Positions 9,098-17,941 of a DNA stretch of 64,000 nucleotides are shown one piece after another. The stretch's first letter is position 1, and each line of letters opens with the position of its first letter. Position numbers and translations under genes: made by a program. Source of the stretch: Curvibacter sp. (GTDB lineage Bacteria; Pseudomonadota; Gammaproteobacteria; Burkholderiales; Burkholderiaceae_C). The notes below the pieces were generated by a model that saw nothing but the letters and a program-made list of their open reading frames with translations, was not told the origin of the DNA and did not search any database. The stretch covers positions 60,523 to 124,522 of the forward strand of contig REAW01000004.1 of NCBI GenBank assembly GCA_004293725.1. The letters are read 5' to 3'.

Positions 9098-9841
9098 ATG
9101 TACAAACTCGTTCTCGTACGCCACGGCGAATCCACTTGGAACCTCGAAAACCGCTTCACCGGCTGGACTGATGTGGACCTGACCCCTTTGGGCGTAGAAC
9201 AGGCCAAAACAGCTGGCAAACTGCTCAAGGCCGAGGGCTACGAGTTCGATGTGGCCTACACCAGCGTACTGAAGCGCGCCACCCGAACCCTTTGGCACAC
9301 ACTGGACGAAATGGACCGCACCTGGCTGCCGGTAGTCCACAGCTGGCGCCTGAATGAGCGCCATTACGGCGCACTGCAAGGCTTGAACAAAGGCGAAACC
9401 GCCAAACAATACGGCGACGACCAGGTGCTGGTCTGGCGCCGCAGCTACGACACCCCACCACCCGCACTGGAAGCCACCGACCCACGCAGTGAGCGTTCGG
9501 ACATCCGGTATGCCAAGCTGCAGACCGAGCAGATCCCGCTGACGGAGTGCCTCAAAGACACGGTGGCACGCGTGCTTCCTTTCTGGAACGAGTCGATGGC
9601 TCCTGCCATCAAAGCCGGCAAGCGCATCGTGGTAGCCGCGCACGGTAACTCGATCCGCGCACTGATCAAGTACTTGGACAATATTTCCGACGATGACATC
9701 GTGGGCGTGAACATCCCCAACGGTATCCCACTGGTGTACGAGCTGGACGCCAACCTCAAGCCCATTCGCCACTATTACCTGGGTGACGCCGAAGCTGCCG
9801 CCAAGGCCGCTGCGGCCGTGGCCTCCCAAGGAAAGGCCTGA
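9098..9841 (+). CDS. gpmA: 2,3-bisphosphoglycerate-dependent phosphoglycerate mutase
   Basis: 247 residues, standard for the cofactor-dependent enzyme. It interconverts 3- and 2-phosphoglycerate in glycolysis and gluconeogenesis. The catalytic phosphohistidine is in LVRHGES (His9). Further landmarks are the [12 protein letters not shown] block, [13 protein letters not shown], and the second active-site His in [15 protein letters not shown]. The ATG at 9098 was preferred to an in-frame GTG four codons earlier because the family begins [12 protein letters not shown] hairpin follows the stop. Confidence 0.97.
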   Translation: MYKLVLVRHGESTWNLENRFTGWTDVDLTPLGVEQAKTAGKLLKAEGYEFDVAYTSVLKRATRTLWHTLDEMDRTWLPVVHSWRLNERHYGALQGLNKGETAKQYGDDQVLVWRRSYDTPPPALEATDPRSERSDIRYAKLQTEQIPLTECLKDTVARVLPFWNESMAPAIKAGKRIVVAAHGNSIRALIKYLDNISDDDIVGVNIPNGIPLVYELDANLKPIRHYYLGDAEAAAKAAAAVASQGKA

Positions 9842-9853
9842 GTTGAATAGGCC

Positions 9854-9876
9854 AGCCCCACTGAAATTGTGGGGCT
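9854..9876 (+). terminator. Stem-loop after gpmA
   Basis: A perfect 8-base-pair stem (AGCCCCAC / GTGGGGCT) with a 7-base loop lies 13 bases after the gpmA stop. No T-run follows, so it may be a weak or Rho-assisted terminator or an mRNA-stabilising hairpin. Confidence 0.45.
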
Positions 9877-9939
9877 GCTCGGGAACCGGCACGAAAGGGG
9901 GACCTCCAAGGTGTATATTGGTACGCTACTGGAACACAT

Positions 9940-11376
9940 ATGGGTCACAAACTAAAGATTACCGGCTGGATTGCCTTGGGCGCGCTGGCAGGGGCACTAA
10001 CCACCGTGTCGCTACAGACCGTAGCGCGCAACACTCTGACTCCTTTGCCCCTGGAAGAGCTGCAGCAGCTCGCGGCGGTATTTGGCATGGTCAAAAGCGA
10101 CTATGTGGAGCCAGTGGACGAAAAAAAGCTCATCACTGATGCCATCTCGGGCATGGTGGCCAGCTTGGACCCCCACTCCCAATACTTTGACAAAAAGTCT
10201 TTCAAGGAATTCCGCGAAGGAACTTCGGGCAAGTTTGTTGGTGTAGGTATCGAAATCACCCAAGAAGATGGATTGGTCAAGGTGGTATCGCCTATTGAAG
10301 GCTCTCCCGCCTTCCGTGCCGGTCTCAAAACCAACGACCTGATTACCAAAATCGACGACACCGCCGTCAAAGGACTGACACTGAATGAGGCCGTAAAGCG
10401 TATGCGTGGCGAGCCCAACACCAAGGTGTTGTTGACCATTTTCCGCAAAGACGAAAACCGCACATTCCCAGTCACGATTACGCGCGAAGAAATCAAACAA
10501 CAGTCAGTGCGCGGCAAAGTCGTTGAACCCGGCTATGCCTGGATCCGCATCAGCCAGTTTCAAGAGCGCACCGTCGATGATTTCGCCAAAAAAATAGACG
10601 AAGTCTACAAACAGGACCCGAAGCTCAAGGGTCTGGTGCTGGACTTGCGCAATGATCCGGGTGGTTTGCTCAATGCGGCTGTTGCCATCTCGGCAGCCTT
10701 TTTGCCTGAGAACGTCACCGTAGTCTCCACCAACGGGCAGACCGCCGAAAGCAAGCAGATCTTGAAGGCCACAGTACGCGATTACATGGGCCGCGACGGA
10801 TCCGACGCGATCAAATCATTGCCCGTAACGTTGAAGAAAATTCCCCTTGTGGTGCTTGTCAACGAAGGATCAGCCTCGGCAAGTGAAATTGTGGCCGGCG
10901 CCCTGCAAGACCACAAGCGTGCCACCATCATGGGCAGCCAGACTTTCGGCAAAGGCTCGGTACAAACCTTCCGTCCGTTGGGGCCGGACACGGGCCTGAA
11001 AATTACCACTTCGCGTTACTACACACCTAGCGGACGCTCCATTCAAGCCAAGGGCATCGTGCCAGACGTGATGCTGGATGACACCGAAGAAGGCAGTCCG
11101 TACGCAGCACTGCGCATGCGCGAAGCCGACTTGGAAAAACACCTGACCAGCGGCCAAGGCGAGGAAAAGAAAGACCCCGCCCGCGAGAAAGCACGCGAAC
11201 AGGCCATGAAGCGGCTGGAAGAAGAGTCACGCAAACCAGCATCGGAGCGACGTCCACCAGAGTTCGGTTCTGAGAAGGACTTTCAGCTACAGCAGGCGCT
11301 GAATCAACTCAAGGGCAAGCCGGTGCTGGTGAGCAAGACCCTGACAGAGCGCAAGGAAGAAAGCAAGGACAACTGA
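9940..11376 (+). CDS. ctpA: S41-family C-terminal processing protease
   Basis: 478 residues. An N-terminal membrane/signal segment (about 7-27) directs it to the periplasmic side. A PDZ domain lies at about 85-170 and the S41 serine protease domain at about 190-385. The Ser-Lys dyad is visible as Ser313 in GSASASEI and Lys338 in FGKGSVQT, 25 residues apart as in other CtpA enzymes. The C-terminal 80 residues are highly charged and Lys/Glu-rich. Such proteases trim or degrade periplasmic proteins from the C-terminus. It starts 98 bases after gpmA and is followed 6 bases later by the MoeB-like gene. Confidence 0.94.
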   Translation: MGHKLKITGWIALGALAGALTTVSLQTVARNTLTPLPLEELQQLAAVFGMVKSDYVEPVDEKKLITDAISGMVASLDPHSQYFDKKSFKEFREGTSGKFVGVGIEITQEDGLVKVVSPIEGSPAFRAGLKTNDLITKIDDTAVKGLTLNEAVKRMRGEPNTKVLLTIFRKDENRTFPVTITREEIKQQSVRGKVVEPGYAWIRISQFQERTVDDFAKKIDEVYKQDPKLKGLVLDLRNDPGGLLNAAVAISAAFLPENVTVVSTNGQTAESKQILKATVRDYMGRDGSDAIKSLPVTLKKIPLVVLVNEGSASASEIVAGALQDHKRATIMGSQTFGKGSVQTFRPLGPDTGLKITTSRYYTPSGRSIQAKGIVPDVMLDDTEEGSPYAALRMREADLEKHLTSGQGEEKKDPAREKAREQAMKRLEEESRKPASERRPPEFGSEKDFQLQQALNQLKGKPVLVSKTLTERKEESKDN

Positions 11377-11382
11377 TTTCCA

Positions 11383-12129
11383 ATGCGGGATGATGCGCTG
11401 CTGCGTTACTCGCGGCACATTCTTCTGGATGAAATTGGTATTGAAGGGCAAGAGCGCCTCAACGCGGCGCACGCCCTCGTCATTGGTGCGGGTGGCTTGG
11501 GATGTCCAGCAGCCATGTACCTGGCCTGCGCCGGCGTTGGCCACATCACCGTCGTTGATCCTGACACCGTCGAACTGACCAACCTGCAGCGGCAAGTTGC
11601 GCACACCACTGCTCGGGTGGGCGAAGCCAAAGTGAGTTCCCTCGCCACAACCTTGCAAGCATTGAACCCCTTGGTGCAGGTTACTGCCATTCAGGGCAAG
11701 GCGGATGCCCAAAACCTGCCCCCCTGGATTGCGCTTGCGGATGTGGTGTTGGATTGCAGCGACAACTTCCTTACCCGGCAAGCCGTGAACGCAGTCTGCG
11801 TGGCCGAACGCAAGCCACTGGTTTCAGGAGCCGCCATCCGATTCGATGGCCAAGTTAGCGTTTTCGATCCCAGAATCGCCGAGTCGCCCTGTTACGCCTG
11901 CATTTTCCCCCCGTGTGATGCGCCACATGAAAGTCAATGCGCGACCATGGGTGTGTTTGCACCATTGGTCGGCATCATCGGCGCAACGCAAGCTGCTGAA
12001 GCCTTGAAGCTGCTGTTACAGGTACCCAACCTGGCGTGCCGTTTGCTGATGCTGGATGCGCTCGTTATGGAGTGGACAGCAATTAGCCTTCCCAAACAAG
12101 ACCACTGCCCAGTGTGCGGGGTCCCATAG
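11383..12129 (+). CDS. HesA/MoeB/ThiF-family sulfur-carrier adenylyltransferase
   Basis: 248 residues, one E1-like domain without the C-terminal rhodanese domain of eukaryotic MOCS3. These enzymes adenylate the C-terminal glycine of MoaD- or ThiS-like proteins for molybdopterin or thiamin synthesis. The ATP-binding GAGGLG is at 34-39, with the conserved R-Q contact in NLQRQV. Zinc ligands are the CYAC pair (about 172-175) and the CPVC pair at the C-terminus (about 243-246). CATMGVFAPLVG covers the usual catalytic cysteine region. The sequence alone does not separate MoeB from ThiF, and no partner carrier gene is adjacent, so no symbol is given. Confidence 0.9.
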   Translation: MRDDALLRYSRHILLDEIGIEGQERLNAAHALVIGAGGLGCPAAMYLACAGVGHITVVDPDTVELTNLQRQVAHTTARVGEAKVSSLATTLQALNPLVQVTAIQGKADAQNLPPWIALADVVLDCSDNFLTRQAVNAVCVAERKPLVSGAAIRFDGQVSVFDPRIAESPCYACIFPPCDAPHESQCATMGVFAPLVGIIGATQAAEALKLLLQVPNLACRLLMLDALVMEWTAISLPKQDHCPVCGVP

Positions 12130-12229
12130 AGCCGCACTGTTGCCCGCCCAAAGCAGTGCTTATCCGCCTTAAACCAGAGCCGCTACCTGTTAGACTTTGG
12201 GAATCTGCAAGCGAAACTTATCATTTCCC

Positions 12230-13024
12230 GTGACCATCAGCACCCCCTCAACATCTATCGAACTGCAGCACCTGCAGTTGGATGATGCGCGTGCATTGTT
12301 GGACCACGGACAGACCCCTAGCTTGCCCCCCGTTGACGCCTCCGCCACAGCCCACCTTCAGGCAGTTATTAATGGACTGTGCGAACTTTCGCTGAAAGAT
12401 CCTTTAACCGGACTGGCCAATCGTCGGCATTTTCGTTCGGTGGTTGACCGTTCCATTGACGTCGTTGCACGTTCAGGCGAACCCGCATTAATGCTCATGC
12501 TCGACATTGACCACTTCAAAAAGGTCAATGACACCTATGGCCATCAGGCTGGTGACCGAGTTTTGCAAGCCATCGCCAAATCCCTCGAGGGCTGTATTCG
12601 CCCCATGGACACAGTGGCGCGTTTAGGCGGCGAAGAATTTGCCGTCATGCTACCAAGCTGCCACCCACCCTACGGAAGTATCGTGGCTGAACGCATCCGC
12701 AAGAGCATCGAGGCCATGCAGATCCAGATTACGCCCAGCCTCAGTATCCGTGTCACTATCAGTATTGGTGGTGCATTTGCACCCGAATGGGTGCGCTCGA
12801 CTGCGGAACTCTGGAGTGAACGCGCGGACCTTCAGCTCTACCGAGCCAAAGGCGAAGGCCGCAACCGGGTTTTCCTAGACCAACAACAAGAAGTATTTGT
12901 AAGTGCCGAAGAAAAAAATCTACTGTTCGGGCACTTGTCCTTGGGTGATCCTGCCTGGATCGAAAGCGTCTCGACTGACCCGTCCGGCGGAAATAACAAC
13001 AGCGCCATGCAAAGGGTGTTTTGA
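12230..13024 (+). CDS. Diguanylate cyclase (GGDEF domain)
   Basis: 264 residues from a GTG at 12230; a TTG at 12197 is the only alternative upstream and neither has a good ribosome site. The first 50 residues have no recognised sensor domain. The GGDEF domain spans about 52-215, with catalytic GGEEF at 133-137 and the metal-binding DIDHFKKVND. An RxxD inhibitory site (RPMD, 124-127) lies exactly five residues before the motif. It should therefore make cyclic di-GMP with product inhibition. No membrane segment is seen. The stop overlaps the next ATG as TGATG, indicating translational coupling to the MinD-like ATPase. Confidence 0.9.
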   Translation: MTISTPSTSIELQHLQLDDARALLDHGQTPSLPPVDASATAHLQAVINGLCELSLKDPLTGLANRRHFRSVVDRSIDVVARSGEPALMLMLDIDHFKKVNDTYGHQAGDRVLQAIAKSLEGCIRPMDTVARLGGEEFAVMLPSCHPPYGSIVAERIRKSIEAMQIQITPSLSIRVTISIGGAFAPEWVRSTAELWSERADLQLYRAKGEGRNRVFLDQQQEVFVSAEEKNLLFGHLSLGDPAWIESVSTDPSGGNNNSAMQRVF

Positions 13025-13860
13025 TGTCTGACGTGCTGAAGACCCCTGAAACCACTGAATCCAGCACCGGAGTGCCGCTCAAGCCTCTGGGCAAAGTAAT
13101 CGCTGTGACGAGTGGCAAAGGCGGCGTTGGTAAAACCTTTGTTTCTGCCAACCTCGCGGCGGCCTTGGCCAAGCGCGGCCAACGCGTTCTGGTACTCGAC
13201 GCCGACCTGGGACTTGCCAATCTGGATGTTGTCCTGAATTTGTATCCCAAGATCACTCTGCACGACGTTTTTACCGGCAAAGCCAAGCTGGAAGAGGCCA
13301 TCATCCGGGCTCCCGGCGGATTCTCGGTGCTACTGGCAGGCTCTGGCATGGTGGAGTATTCGCGTTTGACCCCCGAGGTTCGCGATGACTTTCTACGCAT
13401 CATGTCCGGCTTGGTGCCCCACTACGATGTAGTTTTGCTGGACACCGGGGCCGGCATTTCTGACGTTGTCCTGTTCGCCGTTTCTCTTGCATCTGAAGTC
13501 CTCGTGGTTGCAACACCAGAACCCACTTCATTGACCGATGCCTATGCCACCATCAAGGTGTTAGCTGGGCAACAAAAGCGTAAAGTGATTCGCATGGTGA
13601 TCAACCAAACTGCCCGCCTCGGTGACGGCCGTGCCATCACCACGCAGTTGCAGCAGGTCTTGGATCGCTTTGTAACTTCAGAGGATGGCAAGCCGCTGCG
13701 GTTGATCCATATGGGGGACATTCCCGCCGACACCTCGGTACGTCAAGCCATCATGCGCCGGCAGTTGTTGATGCAAACCATGCCAGGTTGTGCTGCTGCC
13801 ATGGCTATTTCCCAGTTGGCCCTCAAGATCGAAGAGACCATCGCGTCCAAGCCCGCTTAA
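13024..13860 (+). CDS. MinD/ParA-family ATPase, FleN-like
   Basis: 278 residues. About 22 variable residues precede the deviant Walker A motif GKGGVGKT (31-38). The switch DADLGLANLDV and the Walker B region VVLLDTGAGIS follow. Family members position or count flagella (FleN/FlhG) or place the division site (MinD). Here the gene is coupled to a diguanylate cyclase and no flagellar or min genes are in the window, so its target is open. The body resembles FleN-type proteins (GLANLDVVL, PEPTSLTDAYATIK) more than MinD, and no clear MinD C-terminal amphipathic helix is visible. Confidence 0.88.
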   Translation: MSDVLKTPETTESSTGVPLKPLGKVIAVTSGKGGVGKTFVSANLAAALAKRGQRVLVLDADLGLANLDVVLNLYPKITLHDVFTGKAKLEEAIIRAPGGFSVLLAGSGMVEYSRLTPEVRDDFLRIMSGLVPHYDVVLLDTGAGISDVVLFAVSLASEVLVVATPEPTSLTDAYATIKVLAGQQKRKVIRMVINQTARLGDGRAITTQLQQVLDRFVTSEDGKPLRLIHMGDIPADTSVRQAIMRRQLLMQTMPGCAAAMAISQLALKIEETIASKPA

Positions 13861-13885
13861 GCGTTGCACACAGGCGGCCAAATTC

Positions 13886-14764
13886 TCAGGCCGTCAGGAT
13901 CCATCCTTCCAATGGATCCACATTGGCGGGTAGGCCGTAGCAGGGATGGCCAGCCTGCAACTGCTGCTCTGCCCAAGCGACCTGCATAAGGCACAACACT
14001 GCATCCAATGCATCTCCAGCGGCATCGTCCACCAACGCATCGCGCTGCGCATGGCTGACCTTGAGGCTCACCCCCAGACGTGTACGCCCTATCTCCAACG
14101 CGGTCACCAAGTCTTTGCGGGCAATCAGACGCTCCGGCGTTTGTTTTGCCTTTGCATCATTTTTGTAGCTGCGGGCTCCGAGCACCTCACGCGCGAGCAA
14201 ACCTGGATAGGCCTCCAAGGCAACCCGCAAAGCTGCTTGGGGCAGCACGCTGGGCTGATGGCCCGGAAAATGAACGCCCGCACCAAGCAACCTTGGTACG
14301 CCAGCGTGCAACATATATGCGACCGGAGGATTTACCCACTTCATGGAAGAACTAGAGCCAGCCGGTCCATCCGTGGCGCGATGGGCAAACTTGCCACCAA
14401 CCGGGCGCTCCGCGCAAAAGGCGGCAAACGTGTCACGAATTTGGGTGCGGGAAAGCCCAGCATAGTGTCGGATGCAGGGCTCCCAGCCTTGGGGCCAGTT
14501 CAAGGAGAGCACCAAAGGACGCGGCAAACCAAAGGGCAAATCGAAACCGCCGATCCAACCGCGCGGCGCCGATAGCCAATCGGAGAAGGACTCCAACGAA
14601 TCGAGGCGCTCCAGTGAGTGCAACACAACCCGGCCACGGTCTTGTGCCCCTACCGCTATCACTATCTGCTTTCGCCGTGAGGGACTGCTGGAAAAGTCAC
14701 AACCCAGCAGCAACCCGCTGCGACCCCCCAATGCCGACGGCATCAATCCATCAAGCCCGACCAA
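13886..14764 (-). CDS. DUF429 family protein (predicted RNase H-like fold)
   Basis: 292 residues; the start could also be the ATG six codons later (14746). The N-terminal strand carries LLGCDFSSSPSRRK and a second strand WIGGFDLPFGLP, matching the acidic strands of DUF429 proteins, which have been predicted to be nuclease-like with an RNase H fold. The C-terminal DALVDDAAGDALDAVLCL helix is also family-typical. No biochemical role is established to my knowledge. It overlaps the 3' end of the BLUF gene by 14 bases and is probably the last gene of a folE-BLUF-DUF429 operon. Confidence 0.8.
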   Translation of the reverse strand: MVGLDGLMPSALGGRSGLLLGCDFSSSPSRRKQIVIAVGAQDRGRVVLHSLERLDSLESFSDWLSAPRGWIGGFDLPFGLPRPLVLSLNWPQGWEPCIRHYAGLSRTQIRDTFAAFCAERPVGGKFAHRATDGPAGSSSSMKWVNPPVAYMLHAGVPRLLGAGVHFPGHQPSVLPQAALRVALEAYPGLLAREVLGARSYKNDAKAKQTPERLIARKDLVTALEIGRTRLGVSLKVSHAQRDALVDDAAGDALDAVLCLMQVAWAEQQLQAGHPCYGLPANVDPLEGWILTA

Positions 14765-15173
14765 TAATGGACGCGGTGGCCATCAATTCTTCCAACAATG
14801 CCAGCGAAACCTTGCCCGACACCGAGTATGGGTCTAGCTCAGGCTTCTCTGCATACTTGAGCAGAATATTGGTGTTGATTTTGGACATGTTGACTTGGCC
14901 CATGGTCCAGCCTCCAAAGCGGCGCTCGGTGATTTCTTCGTAGTGCAGCAACACCACATCTTTGTGGCGACTATCCCGTTGGATGTGGCCATACAGCTCA
15001 CTGACTGGCATGCGCCCGCCTTCAATGGCCTGCAAAAAAATCCCCCCACCGTAGCAAAGAATGCCGGTAATTCCACAGGTGGGGTTGTAGTTGCGCGACT
15101 GGTTCAGGATGGCCTCAATGGCATCCGGATTGGAGTCAATCGCACGACTGGCGTAAAGCAGACGAACCAACAT
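14751..15173 (-). CDS. BLUF-domain blue-light sensor
   Basis: 140 residues, a stand-alone BLUF domain plus a C-terminal helical tail. BLUF proteins bind FAD and respond to blue light by rearranging a Tyr-Gln hydrogen-bond network. The key residues are present: Tyr7 (LLYAS), Asn30 (NYNPTCGITG), Gln48 (FLQAIEG), and the Trp/Met strand GGWTMGQV. There is no attached EAL or GGDEF output, so it must act through a partner. It begins 4 bases after the folE stop, which implies co-transcription and makes a link to pterin synthesis or a shared light response likely. Confidence 0.94.
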   Translation of the reverse strand: MLVRLLYASRAIDSNPDAIEAILNQSRNYNPTCGITGILCYGGGIFLQAIEGGRMPVSELYGHIQRDSRHKDVVLLHYEEITERRFGGWTMGQVNMSKINTNILLKYAEKPELDPYSVSGKVSLALLEELMATASIIGRA

Positions 15174-15177
15174 GGTA

Positions 15178-15879
15178 TTAACCTTTCCGGGGAATCAGTG
15201 AGAGAAATTCACGACGCAATGCAGAGTCTTTAAGGAAGGCGCCACGCATGACCGAGTTGATCATTTTGCTGTCCATGTCCTTCACACCGCGCCACGACAT
15301 GCAGAAGTGGCTGGCTTCCATCACAATGGCCAAGCCATCAGGCTGGGTTTTTTCCTGGATCAAGTCGGCCAGTTGCACCACGGCTTCTTCCTGAATCTGC
15401 GGACGACCCATGATCCACTCGGCCAGACGCGCATACTTGGACAAACCAATCACATTCGTGTGTTCGTTAGGCATCACACCAATCCAGATTTGGCCAATCA
15501 CCGGGCAAAAATGGTGGCTGCAGGCACTGCGAACTGTAATGGGCCCCACGATCATCAGCTCATTGAGGTGTCCCACATTGGGGAACTCCGTAATGCTGGG
15601 TGCCGGCACATACCGGCCGCGGAACACCTCGTTGAGATACATCTTGGCCACACGGCGGGCGGTGTTGTCGGTGTTGTGGTCCTTCTCAATATCAATCACC
15701 AAGCTCTGAAGAACACCCTTCATCTTTTCCTCTACCTCGTCCAGCAGCAGCTCCAGTTCGCCGGGTTCAATAAAGGGGGCAATGTTGTCATTGGCGTGAA
15801 AACGCTTGCGGGAGGCTTGCAGTCGTTCGCGAATTTTGACGGAAACCGGGGTTCCTTCGTCTGCGTCGGAGAGTTTCAT
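15178..15879 (-). CDS. folE: GTP cyclohydrolase I
   Basis: 233 residues, type I (FolE1). It converts GTP to 7,8-dihydroneopterin triphosphate, the first step of tetrahydrofolate and pterin synthesis. The zinc-binding CSHHFCP and the second-half HFCMSWRGVKD region with its Cys are intact. The DHNTDNTARRVAKMYLNEVF helix is canonical. It heads an operon with the BLUF sensor. The 113-base upstream spacer holds a repeat copy and the A+T-rich promoter region. Confidence 0.97.
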   Translation of the reverse strand: MKLSDADEGTPVSVKIRERLQASRKRFHANDNIAPFIEPGELELLLDEVEEKMKGVLQSLVIDIEKDHNTDNTARRVAKMYLNEVFRGRYVPAPSITEFPNVGHLNELMIVGPITVRSACSHHFCPVIGQIWIGVMPNEHTNVIGLSKYARLAEWIMGRPQIQEEAVVQLADLIQEKTQPDGLAIVMEASHFCMSWRGVKDMDSKMINSVMRGAFLKDSALRREFLSLIPRKG

Positions 15880-15938
15880 GGCGCTTTATAAAATCAATGA
15901 TTCAAGAATGTTAACAGCATTTCACCTTTAAGGTTTTT

Positions 15939-15980
15939 GACTCAAAGCCCTTATAAACATTGCGCCTAAAGCTACAAAAC
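15939..15980 (-). repeat. Interspersed repeat copy 2 (diverged), upstream of folE
   Basis: On the minus strand it reads TTTTGTAGCTTTAGGCGC, then ATAAGGGCTTTGAGTC, matching both halves of the family with several changes. It fills much of the 113-base gap between folE and the cardiolipin synthase-like gene. Confidence 0.5.
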
Positions 15981-15992
15981 TTATAGCACATC

Positions 15993-17198
15993 TCAATACC
16001 TGCGCCCGGCCAGCAGTAAGGTCAAGCGCACCAGCCCATACGCAAACCAATCCAGTGCCCGCTGGCCCCAAGGCCGCCGACCAAAATCCTGCGTATTGAG
16101 CACCCGGCCGTGCTCGGCCATGGCGATCTCCAAGTGCTTCTGAAGCGTTGCAGCAAAACCGGCGTCGTGCACGACGACGTTGGCCTCGCGCGCCAGCAGC
16201 AGACTCAGCGGATCCAAGTTGGATGAACCCACCGTGGCCCACTCCTGGTCCACCACTGCCACTTTGGCATGCAAGAAACCACTGGTGTACTCGTGTATCT
16301 CTACGCCTGCGGCCAACAACAATCCAAAAACCGGGCGTGACGCGTGGTACTGCATGAAATACTCGTAGCGTCCTTGCAGCAGCAGGCGAACCCGCACCCC
16401 ACGCCGGGCCGCATGCAACAGCGCGTGCTGCAATTTGCCACTTGGCAAAAAATAGGCGTTGGCAATCACCACCTCCCGCTGCGCGGAACCCAGTGCCTTG
16501 CGATAGGCGCGCTCAATGCGCGTGCGATTGCGCACGTTGTCACGCAACACCAGCGCCGCCAACGCCTTACCAGTTGCAGGGAGCGCCGCAGCTCCCGAAA
16601 CCGGTCTGCGCACCATGGTTGCCCACACGGCGCGGGCAGCAGCCCACTGCCCTTGCTCCAGTTGACGGGTTGCCAGCAGGCGGTCCCACAGTTGGGACAT
16701 GGCATCGTGCACGTGGGCAACAAGCGGCCCTTGCACCTGCACAGCAAAGTCAAACCGGGCCACTTGTTGCGGCCCGTGCTGAAGATCTGTGAAGTCATCC
16801 AGGATGTTGATGCCACCGCAAAACGCTACCGTACCATCCACCACCACCAGCTTTCTGTGCAGTCGACGCCAATGGCTTGGCACCAACAAACCCAAGCGCC
16901 CCAGCGGTGAAAAACGCAACCAATGCACACCGGCGGTATTCCAGCGCTGCTGCCAATGCATTGGCACATCGGGTGTTCCAACCCCATCCATCAGAAGCGC
17001 TACGCGTACGCCCCGCATTGCAGCCCGCTCCAGCGCCGAAGCCACCCGCTCACCCTCAACATCAAACGCGTAAATGTAGGTCTCCAGCCGAACCTCCGTG
17101 TGGCTGGCATTCAACGCTGCGATCAATGCCGGGAAATAGTCATGTCCACTCTTCAGCAGATGTAACTGGTGGCCTGGCTGGTACTGCGCTTCGTTCAT
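15993..17198 (-). CDS. clsB: Phospholipase D-type phosphatidyltransferase, cardiolipin synthase B-like
   Basis: 401 residues. Two HKD motifs define the active site: His114-Lys116-Asp121 (HRKLVVVD) and His310-Lys312-Asp317 (HAKVAVVD). The length and lack of N-terminal membrane segments fit ClsB, which joins phospholipid units to make cardiolipin at the inner membrane. A hydrophobic stretch near the C-terminus could be a membrane anchor. The start is fixed by an ATGA overlap with the upstream EEP gene. Synthase activity is inferred; a phospholipase D of another specificity cannot be excluded. Confidence 0.88.
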   Translation of the reverse strand: MNEAQYQPGHQLHLLKSGHDYFPALIAALNASHTEVRLETYIYAFDVEGERVASALERAAMRGVRVALLMDGVGTPDVPMHWQQRWNTAGVHWLRFSPLGRLGLLVPSHWRRLHRKLVVVDGTVAFCGGINILDDFTDLQHGPQQVARFDFAVQVQGPLVAHVHDAMSQLWDRLLATRQLEQGQWAAARAVWATMVRRPVSGAAALPATGKALAALVLRDNVRNRTRIERAYRKALGSAQREVVIANAYFLPSGKLQHALLHAARRGVRVRLLLQGRYEYFMQYHASRPVFGLLLAAGVEIHEYTSGFLHAKVAVVDQEWATVGSSNLDPLSLLLAREANVVVHDAGFAATLQKHLEIAMAEHGRVLNTQDFGRRPWGQRALDWFAYGLVRLTLLLAGRRY

Positions 17199-17941
17199 GG
17201 GGGGTGAGGCCAGGCGAATTCGGCAATCAACGGCAGGTGATCCGACATGCGCCACCAAGTGCGTCCCTGGGGAACTGTTACCCCCACGGGATCGAGGCCC
17301 CGCGCGAACACATGGTCCAACTGCACCAGTGGCAAGCGCGAAGGAAAAGTGGGGTGGCGACCTTGCCTATGCGTAATCAAACCAGTCGGGCCCAAGATGC
17401 GGGCAATGGATGGCCCCCACTCGTTGAAATCTCCGGCCACTATGAGCGGCGCTTCTGCCGGAATTTCACGCGCCACAAAGCGCACCAGTTGCTCTAATTG
17501 GCGCTGGCGGCTCGCTCGGATCAGACCCAGATGCACTACCAACACATGCACAGGGCGGTCCTCCAGCAGCAACTCCACATGCAGCAAGCCCCGTTGTTCA
17601 AAACGATGGTCGGACATGTCTTCGTGTTGATGGGTCAGCACCGGCCAGCGCGAAAGCAGCGCGTTGCCGTGCTCGCCATGGCGGGTCACGGCGTTGGTGC
17701 GGTAAACCGCCTGATACCCTTCGGGCGCCAGAAACTCAGCTTGCGGTTGCTCGGGCCAGTGGGCAAAGTAACTAGCCTCTTTGCGGTGCATTTTGCGCAC
17801 TTCTTGCAAGCACACCACATCGGCATCGAGCTGCTCCACGGCAAGTACCAAATTGTGAATCTCCAGCCGACGCACAGGGCCCAAGCCTTGCACGCCCTTA
17901 TGGATGTTGTAGGTAGCGATGCGCAGCGTGTTCTGTTTCAT
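17195..17941 (-). CDS. Endonuclease/exonuclease/phosphatase family hydrolase
   Basis: 248 residues from the ATG that overlaps the nudB stop (ATGA). Typical EEP landmarks are IATYNIHKG near the start, CLQEVR with the metal-binding Glu, VVHLGL, VAGDFNEW and the terminal MSDHLPLIAEF catalytic His. Members cleave phosphodiesters in DNA, RNA or lipids. The tight overlap with a cardiolipin synthase-like gene resembles the E. coli ybhP-clsB pairing, so a lipid-linked role is possible but unproven. Confidence 0.9.
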   Translation of the reverse strand: MKQNTLRIATYNIHKGVQGLGPVRRLEIHNLVLAVEQLDADVVCLQEVRKMHRKEASYFAHWPEQPQAEFLAPEGYQAVYRTNAVTRHGEHGNALLSRWPVLTHQHEDMSDHRFEQRGLLHVELLLEDRPVHVLVVHLGLIRASRQRQLEQLVRFVAREIPAEAPLIVAGDFNEWGPSIARILGPTGLITHRQGRHPTFPSRLPLVQLDHVFARGLDPVGVTVPQGRTWWRMSDHLPLIAEFAWPHPP

